Source of the DNA: Musa acuminata AAA Group | Lineage: Eukaryota > Streptophyta > Magnoliopsida > Zingiberales > Musaceae | Assembly (NCBI RefSeq): GCF_036884655.1 | Contig: NC_088357.1 | Span: 12,813,501 to 12,877,500 of the forward strand | Length of the DNA: 64,000 nucleotides | Reading direction: 5' to 3' | Shown here: piece by piece, positions 1-11,754 of the stretch | Layout: every line of letters starts with the position of its first letter | Numbering within the stretch: position 1 is the first letter of the stretch | Made by a program: the position numbers and the translations under genes | Notes under the pieces: generated by a model | Seen by the model: the letters and a program-made list of their open reading frames with translations, nothing else | Told to the model about the DNA's origin: nothing | Database searches by the model: none

Positions 1-683
1 CACTAAATATTCCTAGTCATATGTTACTCGATAGAGACATCAAGATAAATAGAGAGATTGGTGTACTATATATCCACCAATATGATTGAGACAACTAATC
101 TCAAAGTTACTTATGTGGGGACACTAAGGATATAGTGTATGTACTCATTGGAGAATGAGTTCATTGAATGATCCGCTTACGAATACTAGATGGTTACTGA
201 TATCTCATTGTCAAACAACGATTCAATGATCACAGTTGTGTATTTGATTCTTAGACTTAACACTAATGATGTCCTATATGAGTGCTCTACTCTTTGATAC
301 CATACTTATAGGTTTGGAAGTTTTAGATCTGACACAATCGATCATCAAGAGTGGTAGTCAACCTTACGAGACCAATTGAGTATTGATAAATGATCATTCA
401 CTCTTAGTATCATGAGAGGAATATCATGTATATTCTTGCTTAAGCAAATCCTTAACCAAGATCATTCGGATCGAGAGAGGAGTGCCCTGGGAGAATCCGA
501 TTAGAGCAAAATACGAGTAGATTCCGTATATGTTTGATAGCACTATACCTACTATACAATCTCTAAGATACTAGATGGATGAGGGACTATAGATATATGG
601 TAACTGAGGACAGATAGGTCTAATGGATTATATCCTCTTATACCATCTAGGGACTATGACGTAGTGACATAGTACATCCATAA
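1..683 (+). repeat. Diverged Copia-family LTR (alpha), first part
   Basis: On the + strand this segment follows, with many substitutions, the sense strand of the 1495-bp LTR found at 29131-30625 and its four sisters. Shared landmarks in the same order are the block about a gain of a tenth of the way in (TGCTCATTGGAGAATGAG-like text is at 143-163), the TTTGATACCA stretch near 293, and the GAGGGACTATAG stretch near 581. The left end lies outside the window. It is broken at 683 by the solo LTR that starts at 684 and resumes at 2575. No coding potential is expected. Confidence 0.75.
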
Positions 684-781
684 TGCTAGTCATAGGTGCC
701 CTACAAGCCAATCACATGAGTGATGACACGTGTGACATGATATATACTTTTTTTACATATTATATTATTTGATATTTTATC

Positions 782-785
<4 letters not shown>

Positions 786-869
<84 letters not shown>
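786..869. repeat. (TA)n microsatellite
   Basis: About 84 bp of nearly pure TA inside the solo LTR at 684-2569, where the array LTRs have only a short AT stretch. Confidence 0.95.
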
Positions 870-874
<5 letters not shown>

Positions 875-1807
875 GTCGATGGATCTATATAATAAGAATC
901 GGATCGTGATTAGATCACGATAATGAGACTGATTCGTCTTTAAATACAAACCCTAAATAATCTCGGTCACATATTACTCCAAAGGGACACCGAGATAATC
1001 AGATAAATTAGTGTACTGTATATCCATCTATATAACAAAGGTGACTGACTTCATAGCTGCATATATGGAGACACTAAGGATACAGTGTAAGTGCTCATTG
1101 AGGAATGAGTTCACTAATTGATCCGACCACGGAATGCTGGATGGTTGATGATGTCTTATTATCATATAATGATTTCATCATCTTAGTAGTGTATCCGATC
1201 CTTAGACTTGAGACACCAAGGATGTCCTGAATGAAAACTTTAACTCTTTGATACCAGATTTATAGGTCTGGAAGTTGTAAATCTAACACAACTAATCATC
1301 GAGAGTGACAACCAAGCTTACAAGGGATATTGAGTGTCGATAAAGGACCATCTGGTCTCGGTGTCATGAGATGAATATCTCATATGTTCTTGCTCGGACA
1401 AATCTCTCACAAGGGTCATTCGAATTGAGAGTAAAAGAGTTCTATAGGAGAATCCAATTTGAACGAGACTCGAGTAAAAATTATATAAGCCTGACAGCAC
1501 CATGTCCGGTATACGATCTTTGGAATATTATATAGATGAGGGACTATAGCCACATGATAACTGAGGATAGATATGTCCAAAAGATTAGATTTTTCTATAT
1601 CATCTAGGGACTGTGGCATAGTATCCTAGTACATTTATCGATGAGTCGAGTGAATTATTATGCAGATAATAATTCACTAAGTCAAAAGGAGTTCTGATAG
1701 GTATGACTCATGACCAGCTCGATATTGGGCCTAGAAGGTCACACACATATGATAGATGTTACAATGAGTAGAGATTCGGATGTGAGATATTTGTTGGAGC
1801 CCTTATC

Positions 1808-1947
1808 TTATTGGATATCCGATATGTCCTTTGAGTTATTGGATATCCGATATGTCATTTGAGTTATTGGATATCCAATAAGTCATTTGAGTTATTGGAT
1901 ATCTAATAAGTCATTTGAGTTATTGGATATCCAATAAGTCATTTGAG
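1808..1947 (+). repeat. 28-bp tandem repeat, five units
   Basis: Five contiguous 28-bp units begin at 1808, 1836, 1864, 1892 and 1920. Each carries TTATTGGATATCC (or TCT), followed by a half related to GATATGTC or AATAAGTC and TTTGAG. Each unit contains the palindrome TGGATATCCA or a close variant. A sixth, shortened unit follows. The array lies in the U3 part of a solo LTR, upstream of its TATA box near 2093, where repeats often act as promoter modules. That role is inferred. Confidence 0.9.
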
Positions 1948-2157
1948 TTATTGGATTCTATAGATGAGATCTAATAAGAGCCAATGAAAAATTATTGGGT
2001 AAAGATCCACTAATTTAAGGGGCTTGAGTAGTTGGATGAAGATCCAATATCCAATATAGTAGAATCTATTAGGATTAAGTTGATAGGGGGTCTCTATAAA
2101 TAGGATGAAACAAAAGGGCCATGGGCTAGGTTCTTTTTGTTACCACCTCTTATTCTC

Positions 2158-2159
<2 letters not shown>

Positions 2160-2188
<29 letters not shown>

Positions 2189-2190
2189 CC
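2160..2190 (+). repeat. (TC)n microsatellite
   Basis: A run of TC dinucleotides about 30 bp long, just downstream of the TATA-like box of the solo LTR. It would lie in the 5' leader of a transcript from that LTR. Confidence 0.9.
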
Positions 2191-3022
2191 ATTCTCAACT
2201 TGTAACCCCTATTTGGGGGTGTGTGGATAACAAGAAGGGGTAGCCCCTTCTTGATTATGTGGTGCACACCGCGAGGAGGATTATACAACGATTTGAGAAG
2301 CGACTTCGCATCCCCTACCATATGGATTATCGCTAGAGAAGAGGACAATTGACCTCTTTCATCCTCTCTTAAAGATTTGTAGGAATTCAGGGATATACAA
2401 TCTTCCTAGGTAATACAATCTCCCATGTACATATAGTTTTTTTGGTTTTGTGGGTTTTTGCGCACCAATCTTTGCACGATAATTAAACCTTATTTTCTGT
2501 GAAAAATTCTGAGATTTTTGTTTTATGTTTTTCCAGTATGTATATAATGTCACCACAGATTTCCCTATACATAATTTGATGAGTTGAATAAATTATCATA
2601 GGATGATAATTCACTAAATCAGAAGGAGTTTTAAATCAGAAGAAGTTCTTACAAGTACAACTCATGGCTAGCTCAGTATTAGACCTAAAGGGTCACACAC
2701 ATATAATATATATCACGATAAGTAGAGGATTGCATGTGAGATATACGATAATTTTCTGTTTTATTGGATATCTAATAAGCCCCTATTTTATTGGATCTTT
2801 TGGGTGAGACCCAATAAGAGCAAATAGTAATTATTGGATAGAGATCCATTAATCCAAGAGGCTTAGGGCAATTAGATAGAGATCTAGTATCCACTAGGGT
2901 ATGATCCTTTAAGGTTAAGTTAACAAGGACCTTTTATATGAGAGGGACCAAAGGATCATGGGCTAGACCCATTTTGGCCACATCCTCCTATTCTTCTCCC
3001 TCCCTCTCCTCCTCAACTGATA

Positions 3023-3459
3023 ATCTTTTTATCATGGATAAACTTATAAACAAGATGTTTGATGTAATACTTGTGTATGTCCATATCTTTTGGTATGTTC
3101 ATGCTTTACACAACATATAGAGGGACGGTCGAAGGCTTAATAGCTTCATTTTAGTTGAGTTTGGTGGTAGTTTTAGGCTTGTAAATAAAGGTTATGTCAT
3201 GTGGATACTTATGAGATATATTCGGTTTGTAGTGGACCATTTTGATCCTTTATTGTGCAACCATTTAGAGCTTATAAAATTTATTTATAATTTGCATTGG
3301 TTATGAAGTGTTTGCTTGTGGATCCCGAGTGAGACGCTTTCTCTAACCCATTTTCTCTTTTATAGGTCCTAAGGGACCATGGGAGGTTTCGGAGAGATTG
3401 ACTTTTGCGGACGGACATGCAAGGGTGTCGCACGACTTAAGCAAAACCAACTAAGTCCG
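3023..3459. mobile_element. 437-bp insertion of unknown class
   Basis: The surrounding LTR reads through here in the duplicated copy at 6480-6560 without this segment. TGATA lies on both sides (3018-3022 and 3460-3464), consistent with a 5-bp target-site duplication. The insert has no TG...CA ends, no long terminal repeat and no open frame of note. I cannot assign a superfamily; a fragment of a larger element or a non-autonomous element are both possible. Confidence 0.55.
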
Positions 3460-3575
3460 TGATACTTTGGTGATTCATAAGGATAGCAAATAAGGGGTCG
3501 ACCCTTCCTTGTTTGCTACTGTGAGGTGGTGTGCGAAACCCGCGAGGACTTATGCTACAAAGGGAGGTGCATCAT

Positions 3576-4880
3576 TATTGGAAAATCTTGGGGGTGACAT
3601 CACATATGCAACAGAAGAACAGAAAACAAAATCCCTAATTCCCTAAAGATTTGTTAGTCATCGTGTGAAGATTAATGCGTAAAAATCCACGAAACTTAAA
3701 ACTATGTATAGAATAGATTGTATTACCTAGGGAGATCGTATATCCTTGAATCCATGTAGATCTCTAGAAGAGGGTGAAGGAGGTCAAGCGCCCTTCTCTC
3801 TAGCGGTGATCCACACAGTAGGGCTACAACGATGCTCAAAACTTTAGGCTTGCTTTGAGGTGGAGAGGGGGAGGAGAATAAGAGAGGCAAGCAAAAGGCT
3901 CTAGCCTATGAACCATTGAATCCCTCCTATTTATAGAGGTCCTCTAACAACTTAATTCTAATGGATTCTCCCATATTGGGTATTGGATCTCTATTCAACT
4001 ATCCAAGCCTCTTAGATTAGTGGATCTCTATCCAATAATCTCTTATAGGCTCTTATTTGATCTCATCCATAGGATCCAATAACTTATGGGCTTATTGGAT
4101 ATCCAATAAGATAGGGGCTCCAGCGGATATCTCATATCTGAACCTCTACTCATAGTAACGCCTACCATATGTGTGTAACTCTCTAGGCCCAATATCGAGC
4201 TGGCCGTGAGTCATACATGTTAGGACTCCTTCTAGCTCAATGAATTATTATCTTCATAATAATTCACTTGACTAATCGACTACGAACGTACTAGGCCACT
4301 ACGTCGTAGTCCTCAAATGATACAAGTGAATCCAATCCATTAGACATGTCTGTCCTCAATTACCATGTACCTATAGTATCTCATCCATCTAATGTCTTAG
4401 AGATCATATACCGGGCATGGTGCTATCAGACCCATACAGTTTTTGCTCGAGTCTCGCTCTAATCAGATTTTCTTATAGAACTCTTTCTCTCTCAATCCGA
4501 ATGACCCTAGCTAGGGATTTGTCTGAGCAAAAATACATGGGATATTCTTCTTATGATACCGAGAGTGGATAATCCTCTATCAACACTCAATAGCCCTCGT
4601 AAGGTTGACTATCACTCCCGAAGACCGATTGTGCTAGATTTGGGATATCCAAACATATAAGTATGGTATCAAAGAGTGGAGCACTCATATAGGACATTCT
4701 TTGTGTCTCAAGTCTAAGGACCAAATACACCACTGAGACTACGGAATCGTTGTCTAACAATAAGGCATCATCAACTATCCAGCATTTCGTAAGCAGATCA
4801 ATCGGTGAACTCATTCCCCAATGAGCACTTGTATTGTATCCCTAGTGTCTCCACATAAGCAGCTATGAGACTAGTTGCAC

Positions 4881-4958
<78 letters not shown>

Positions 4959-5049
4959 AATACCAAAATATAATAATCAAAAGCACTGCGTGTCAAGTCA
5001 CACATGTCATCACTCACGTGATTGGCTTGTTGGGCATCTATGATTGACA
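3576..5049 (-). mobile_element. Solo LTR, Copia family relative, inverted (gamma)
   Basis: In + strand coordinates it begins TATTGGAAAATCTTGGGGG (array LTR: TGTTGGGAAATCATAAGGGG) and ends ATGATTGACA (array LTR: ATGACTAGCA). It is therefore a minus-strand LTR of 1474 bp, close to the 1495-bp family length. The exact 5-bp duplication ATCAT flanks it (3571-3575 and 5050-5054). No internal sequence remains. It carries its own (TA)n expansion at 4883-4951. It is diverged from the array LTRs and so is an older insertion. Confidence 0.88.
4883..4951. repeat. (TA)n microsatellite
   Basis: Nearly pure TA run of about 69 bp in the inverted solo LTR. Its apparent open frames (YI repeats) are not genes. 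Confidence 0.95.
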
Positions 5050-5416
5050 ATCATTGTATCATTTACCATGTGGATCACTGTTAGAGAATATAACATTTGA
5101 TCTTCTTCATCCAAGGACTTGGATATTTGTTTTATGGGGATATATGATCTCCCTTAAGTGAGAACGTCTCATAAATTTTACGTGAGTTTTTCAGTTTATT
5201 AAGTTTTTATTCCCAATCAATCGCATAACGTTCCTATATCATTTTTTAAAAACCAATTTATTTTCTATTTTTCCTTATGCATATAGTGTCTCCTCACGTT
5301 TCCCAATAATTTGGTCATCAATTCAACTCAACAAAATTATCAATTTTTTTTAAGTATTATCATAACTAGAAAAGAAGACATATTTAGGTATCTAGAACTC
5401 ATATAACAAACATTTG

Positions 5417-7016
5417 ACATTCTTCATCTAAGGACTTTGATCTACTTTTTATGGGGATATATGATCTTCCTTAAGATATTCGCTAGAACCCTTGTCTTAT
5501 TAGATATCCAATAAGCCCTTGAGTTATTGGATTTTACGGATGAGATCTAATAAAAGCTAATTAGAGATTATTGGGTAGAGACCCACTAATTTAAGAGGCT
5601 TGGGTAGTTGGATGAAGATTCAATACCCAATATAGTAGGATCAATTAGAATTAAGTTGATAGGGCCTTGGGCTAATTGTTTTGGCTATCAAATCTTATTC
5701 TTCTCTCTCTCTCTCCTTCTCAACCTGTAGCTCATATTTAGGATATGTGGATAACAAGAAGGGGTAGCCCCTTCTTGATTGCATTGTGTACACTACGAGG
5801 AGGATTGTATAGCAATTTGAGGAGCGGCTTCGTAGCCTCTACCGTGTAGACCATTGCTAGAGATGACAGTTGACCTTGTTTATCCCCTTCCACAGATCTA
5901 TAGAAATTCAGGGATATACAATCTCCCTCGATAACACAATCTCCTTTGTACGTGTAGATTTTTGGTTTTATGGGTTTTTGTGCACCAATCTTTGCACGAT
6001 AATGAAATATTATTTTATACAGGAAATTTAGAGAATTTTATTTTCTATTCTTTCGCTACGCATATAATATCACCCTAGATTTCCCTATACATAATTGATG
6101 AGTTGAGTAAATTATCATGGGATAATAATTCGCTGAATTAAAAGGAGTTCTAACAAGTACAACTCACGATCAACTCGGTATTGGACCTAAAGGGTCACAT
6201 ATATATGATAGATATCACGACAAGTAGAGGATTACATATGAGATATATGATAATTCTTTGTTTTATTGGATATCTGATAAGCCCATATTTTATTAGAGCT
6301 TTTGGGTGAGAGCCAATAAGAGTAAATAGTAATTATTGGATAGAGATTCATTAATCTAATAGGCTTAGGGTAATTGGATAGAGATCTAGTATTCATTATG
6401 ACAAGATCCATTAGGGTTAAGTTGACAGAGACTTCTATAAATAGGAGAGGGACCAAAGGGTCATGAGCTAGACCTCTTTTGGCCGCCTCCTCTTATTCTC
6501 CTCCTTCCCTCTCCTTCTCAGTTGATAGCTCTTTGGTAGTTTATAAGGATAGCAAAAAAGTAGTCGACCCTTCTTTGTTTGCTACTGTGAGATGGTGTGC
6601 GAAAGCTACAATGACTTATGCTGCAAAGGGAGGTGCATCGTCGCATCATCTATCATGTGGATCGTCGCTAAAAAGGAGAACATTTGACCTTCTTCATCTA
6701 AGAACTTGGATCTACATTTTATGGGGATATACAATCTCATTTAAGTGATAACGTCTCATGAATTTTACGTAGATTTTTCAGTTTGTTAAGTTTTTGCTCT
6801 TAATCGTCGCTTGACGTTTCTATATAGTTCTTTTAGGAAACCAATTTTATTTTCTATTTTTCCCTATGCATATGGTGCCTCCCCACGTTTCCCAAAAAAA
6901 ATTGATCATCAATTCAACTCAACAAAATTGTCTAACTTGACTCTTTTTTTTTTTTAAGTATTATCACAACCAGAAAAAAAGACGGACTTAAAAGTATCTA
7001 GAACTCATATAATGAA
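5417..7016 (+). repeat. Tandem duplication of the LTR pile
   Basis: This block repeats, in order, 1783-2574, 2575-3017, 3465-3575 and 5055-5416, but lacks both the 437-bp insertion and the inverted solo LTR. The LTR end plus CATAA junction reappears at about 6085-6096, and the GGTCGACCC-like stretch at 3497 reappears at 6564. The trailing sequence TATCTAGAACTCATATAA is found at 5390 and again at 7000. A stretch of about 60 bp at the junction (5417-5478) resembles 6676-6743, so the join is chimeric. The duplication predates the two insertions. Confidence 0.75.
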
Positions 7017-9140
7017 TTTTTTTTTTTTAAATGATGATCATATTTCAATCTCATGTCCCAGATATTTGTATCTCATATTTTACTTCCTGTAAAAGTTGTT
7101 AGGATTTGCCTAGTAAAACCTCTCTAATGATCAAATTAGTATATATTTATTGGTATCTAAAACCCACAAGTATTCATTTTGACACTCGAACGAAGCGGTT
7201 GCCTTAACATATGACAATTTTAATAGTGATTAGCTTGATAATAAGACCAACTTAGGGGCCACTCCCAACACAGATGATGCGATAAACTTAGAAAGTGGTT
7301 GTCTTTCTACCTATTGTTATCTCAATAATGCAATCAACTTAAATAATGATCATACTTGAAGAAATGATAATCTTCAACAATGTGATTGACTTAAGGGAGC
7401 AACCATCTTGAGACAATAAAAAGGTTGCTCACTTTGATGCAGCTTAGTCTTAGTGATTTGTCCTTCTTTTGTACTAAAATAAGGTTGACAAATATCATAA
7501 AAGATTTCTTGGATATCAACCAAAAAATCATAATAGCCGTGGGTCATTAATGAATATTTTGATTATAAAAAATAAACATGAATTGACTACTTGGCAAATC
7601 TCAAAATATAGTTAGACTTGTCGTTCATCCTCTTAGTTGTCAAACAATCACCAATGTTATTGCAGAGTACTTCAGGCATTGACTATCGATCAAGTAAAGA
7701 TTACATTCTTTCAACAATTACTACCATTCCTGAGTTTAAAGAGTGGTTGGAAAAACCTAACGGATGTCATAAGGATGTCAGAGGTGGTATATAAGCTTGT
7801 TTGTGTCTAGAATACAACCATATGCTTTGTAAAATTAGCATTTGTATCAAAAGTCTTCATATTGGATAGAAAAAAAAATTGGAGGGAGCATATTTCTCTC
7901 GTCAAATCTTGCATCTTATATTATTATTATGATGCTTGCCAATTTCTTATAATTATTCATATGAGGCATCTCAATCAAGTAGTGGAACTTAAGGATCGAA
8001 TTAGATAGGCCTATCTTGGAAGAGACTTTTGACATTGGATTAGTTGGTGGAAGGATCGACCAAGAGTTCCTTATAGCGTTCAAAATTGGCTCTTATTGAG
8101 GAATCATTGATAAGAAGCTTAATTGTGTGTTGTTGTCACCTTTGTAACCATGGGAGAAAAGAATAATGGTCTACATTATCTTGATCAAGGCTCAAACTTA
8201 TTGGGTGAGGTTAAAATAGGCCTCGACATAAATTATGACTTGGGTCGATCACTTAGTTGAGAAAGATAAAAAGAGAACCTATGATCGATGAAGACTTATC
8301 ATTGATGGTTTAGATATGTGATCAATCTAGATATTTTTATAGGAGAAAGGTAGAAGACCCAAGATTATGAGAAGGTTTTCTTCACCCATATATTCTAGTA
8401 TGACTTACTATGCATAGTTTTGGAGTGATTTTCCTTTAATATAATCTCAAGGATTCTCCTTCTAATAGCAATATGATAGTCTACTTTCCAAGTACCATTA
8501 TATTATGAAGATAACTTATCATTAATTAATCACAACTTTGACAATAGAAATGACCTTTGTCTCACTTCAACTCAGAAGATGCTCATATCATATACCTTAT
8601 TTTCTAAAAAGAACTCAATGGAAATATGTTTGGCAAGATGTTTATGATGCTTAGGCAGTACATGTTTGTATAATATCTAGTAAAATTTTCATCATCTTTG
8701 ATAGGTGATGTGACATGTCCAATAAACAGATATTGAATTTCAGCCTCAATTGATTAAAAAAATCTAAATTAATTAAAGATAATGATATGTTCAGTGAACT
8801 ACAAGTCAAAATTAGATCCAACTTATTTGAAATCCAAACTAAATGTTAGTATTCAATAAATTGTATTAGAAAAAAAAAATCCAAAACTTGATCTTACAAG
8901 CCCTGAATTTATTTGGCTATACAAGATTTTTCTACCACTCTTAGATTTTTTTAGGGAAGCATATTATTAAGATTATAATTAAGAATTAAGAAAAACTCTC
9001 AACTCTATGTTAGGTAATCTACTATGTTAGATTTTTTCCAATTAATAATGTTAGATTTTTTTTACTATGTTAAGAATGTTAGATTTTTCAACTATGTTAA
9101 AAATCTACTATGTTAGAATTTTTTTACTTCAAGTTGAAAG

Positions 9141-9141
<1 letters not shown>

Positions 9142-9173
<32 letters not shown>
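9142..9173 (+). repeat. (ATC)n microsatellite
   Basis: About ten uninterrupted ATC/TCA triplets. Confidence 0.95.
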
Positions 9174-9389
9174 TAATGTCTTTAACAAACTAGAAAAGGA
9201 AGGTACTCAACATTGTGATTAATACAAGACTTAAGTTCCAATTCTTGGTATGATAGCACTGTAGCTGAATAAGACTTATATACATGTTGTGTTATGGTTA
9301 GAATCGAGATTATTAATATTAGTAGCGTAAAGAGAGAAAAATAAATTATGAAAATCTTATTAGAAATCATTAATAATTATTTGAGTGTT

Positions 9390-9391
<2 letters not shown>

Positions 9392-9427
<36 letters not shown>
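9392..9427. repeat. (TA)n microsatellite
   Basis: About 18 TA units. Confidence 0.95.
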
Positions 9428-9431
<4 letters not shown>

Positions 9432-9649
9432 GAATATTTCTTTACAAAGAGTTTGATGATAAAAAAGGATCTATGTGGTCAAATCATAAATAGTTTGAAC
9501 ATTAATGATTTGTTGTTATTGTCGAGTAGTTTAACAAGAAAGAATAGTTTCGGATGAATGTTCTAAAAAGTCCTTTTTAAGCTGTTCGAAGATATTTTAC
9601 TTAAGATTTTCTTTAGCTAATTATCTCTTATCATTGTTTTATCATCCAT

Positions 9650-9674
9650 TATTGTTGTTGTTGTTGTTGTTGTT
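9650..9674 (+). repeat. (GTT)n microsatellite
   Basis: About eight GTT/TTG triplets. Confidence 0.95.
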
Positions 9675-10390
9675 AAGTCAGCTAATGCATTTACTTAACT
9701 TTGACTTTATGACCATGATATATCGACCCACATTTAGATTTTTGATAAGGTTAGAACAGGTTTTATTAGGTGTTGCCAAAGGATGCAAGTGGATGTTTTG
9801 ATTCACGCGTTAAGGTATGAGTAAAGATTGCCAACTTTCAACCCTACTACCTACCACCATGCCATCCAAGTTGCGATACTTGTGAAAGAAAAATAAGATT
9901 GCTTCTTTGTAACTTCATTTTTATTTTATTAATCATCCATCATCAAAGATGAGATGAAATAAATGACTAATATATGAAAAATAGATGATGATGATGATAT
10001 AACAATGTAGAATTCATGCTAATGACCCCTAACAAAGCAAGCCCAGAATATAACTATTTAGGTAACTAAACAACAATATGTTTATGTCAATATAAAAACT
10101 CTGGTCATCTTTTGGAGGGAAACTATTCAGTTTGATGTATACAATCTTATTCCTACACATCCTTTTCATAATTCAAATTATAAATAAATAAATAATCTTA
10201 CTGTAACATATTGAGCTATTTAGTTAGTTTTGATACTACTTAGGGAGAAGTATCACATATTGAATAAAGATTAAGCACATGCTCACAAGAATTAAAAACA
10301 TTTGTTATTCATAGGCCTCCTCTGAGCCTAAATCATTAGATCTACAAATCAAGCTAATATATGTGAATATATATATATATATATATACAT

Positions 10391-11697
10391 ATGAGATTCC
10401 AAGAGCCCAAGCACACGAATTGCAGCATCTCTCAATGCACTCTCCAACTTGGATTACTTTATTGCTTAAGAAATTGGACAACTAATGCTCTACTGTTGTT
10501 TCCTAATGACAGATCATTAGAAGCCCCCAACTTGCTGCAAAGATAGAGCTCCAACCATGTGATGATGATGGGGTTGCTTGGCAGCATGGTTTACTTGGGT
10601 CTCAATGTACTGGTGGAGATCACATATAGTGAGCTAAAATAAAAGTGGAAGCCACATCTAACACACCCTACAATGTCAGTGTCACTTTTCTTTATCCAAT
10701 TGGCCCCATCCATAGCAATTTCCAAACTAAGAAGGTTTAAAATATATACATGCTGATGTGGTGGGCATTTTTCTAATGAATCTAAGGTATAAGATATACA
10801 TTTGGATCCCAAGATACCTAACCAAGATCTCATATCTAAGCCACCCTTTTTATTTTCTTTGTACTTTTTCTAAGTTACGAAAAATTGTCAAAGGTTGCTA
10901 TCATAGAAATAATTTTTCAGATTGTAAAAATAAAAGAGTGTGTATTGACAGAGTGAAATTTTGTGTATCAGGTTGCCATTTCCTTTATATAAAAAATAAT
11001 AATAATGAAACTTGTTATCGGGACAATAGTTATATTGTTGTAATATTACATACTAATTATTATTTATAAATGGTTGATGATTATCAGACAAATTTCCTTT
11101 TGAGAAAAAACCTACTTCTATTTTCTTGATAATTCAAAAATATATATAGATAGTTAGGTGGACAATTTATGTGTTAATTTCTTTTTTTTATTTAGGGATT
11201 CATAAAGTTAATATTCTTGCATATTTCATATAGCATCAAAGGAAATTGACCCAAATAATTTCTCAAGGTGGGAGATCCTCCCTATCATCATGAACAAAGA
11301 ACTCTCACTTGGTGAGCAATTATTGGCTGCATTAGCTTAATGTTACCAACTTGGATTGATGGGGATACACATTAATGCATCACATGTGCCACATTTAACT
11401 TCTATTCTAACCTTGGTTAATTAGCCACTTCCCTAAGCATTACCTTAATTAACCTCTCTCTTCCACCCCCGCATGTCCTAACCATCTCCAACTTGCACTT
11501 ATCTTTAAGCTTTGGCTTCCTTGTGCCACAAAGTATAGAGGAGAGCCAATGCGCGTGCAGTAGAGGCACTGACGTCGGCCACATTCCGTCACCTACATGA
11601 CCACAGTACACATCTTTTGTCCTCTACCACGTTGCTACCTTCGATGCATGTTCTCCATGCGAGCAAAGTCCCCATATTATCCCCGCTCCCGATGCAA
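10391..11697 (+). other. Upstream region of the WRKY gene
   Basis: Non-coding AT-rich sequence before the TATA box of the WRKY gene. A W-box core TTGACC is visible at 11246-11251, about 500 bp upstream of the start codon; WRKY proteins bind this motif, so auto- or cross-regulation is possible. Short open frames here have no family features and overlap low-complexity DNA. Confidence 0.5.
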
Positions 11698-11707
11698 CTA
11701 TATATCA
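11698..11707 (+). promoter_or_regulatory. TATA box of the WRKY gene
   Basis: CTATATATCA lies 48 bp before the chosen start codon at 11755. This fits a short 5' leader starting near 11730. Confidence 0.6.
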
Positions 11708-11754
11708 CAGCCTCGGAAGCCAGAGAAGACTATACCAAGAGAGGAAGAAGATTC

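Larger units (their letters stand above)
684..2569 (+). mobile_element. Solo LTR, Copia family relative (beta)
   Basis: It starts TGCTAGTCATAGGTGCCC, matching the sense start of the array LTRs, and ends TTTCCCTATA where the array LTRs end TTTCCCAACA. It is flanked by the exact 5-bp duplication CATAA (679-683 and 2570-2574), so both ends are defined. No internal region is present, so it is a solo LTR left by LTR-LTR recombination. It is longer than the 1495-bp array LTRs because of a (TA)n expansion (786-869) and a 28-bp tandem repeat (1808-1947). A TATA-like CTATAAATAG lies near 2093-2102, at the place equivalent to the array LTR promoter. Confidence 0.85.
2575..5308 (+). repeat. Diverged Copia-family LTR (alpha), second part, interrupted
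   Basis: This resumes the LTR broken at 683: the text after the CATAA duplication (GATGAGTTGAATAAATTATC) corresponds to the GATGAGTCGAGTGAATTATT stretch of the array LTRs. It is interrupted twice more, by a 437-bp insertion (3023-3459) and by an inverted solo LTR (3576-5049). It ends near 5308 with CACGTTTCCCAATA, equivalent to the TTTCCCAACA terminus of the family. No primer-binding site follows, so alpha also looks like a solo LTR, although its left end is not visible. Confidence 0.7.
7017..10390. other. AT-rich non-coding stretch
   Basis: No convincing gene, RNA gene or complete mobile element was found. The segment holds simple repeats, (ATC)n at 9142-9173, (TA)n at 9392-9427 and (GTT)n at 9650-9674, plus a few short random open frames. 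Decayed transposon sequence is possible but I could not assign it. Confidence 0.6.

Noticed and set aside
3306..3480. Host gene exon near the GAGACGCTTTCTCTAACCC text
   Set aside because: It lies inside a 437-bp insertion with a target-site duplication and has no sustained open frame.
4798..5047. Open frames made of alternating Tyr and Ile
   Set aside because: They are the translation of a (TA)n microsatellite.
8400..8760. Possible antisense Copia pol remnant
   Set aside because: A few words recall antisense RNase H text, but I could not find a run of conserved motifs, so no element is called.
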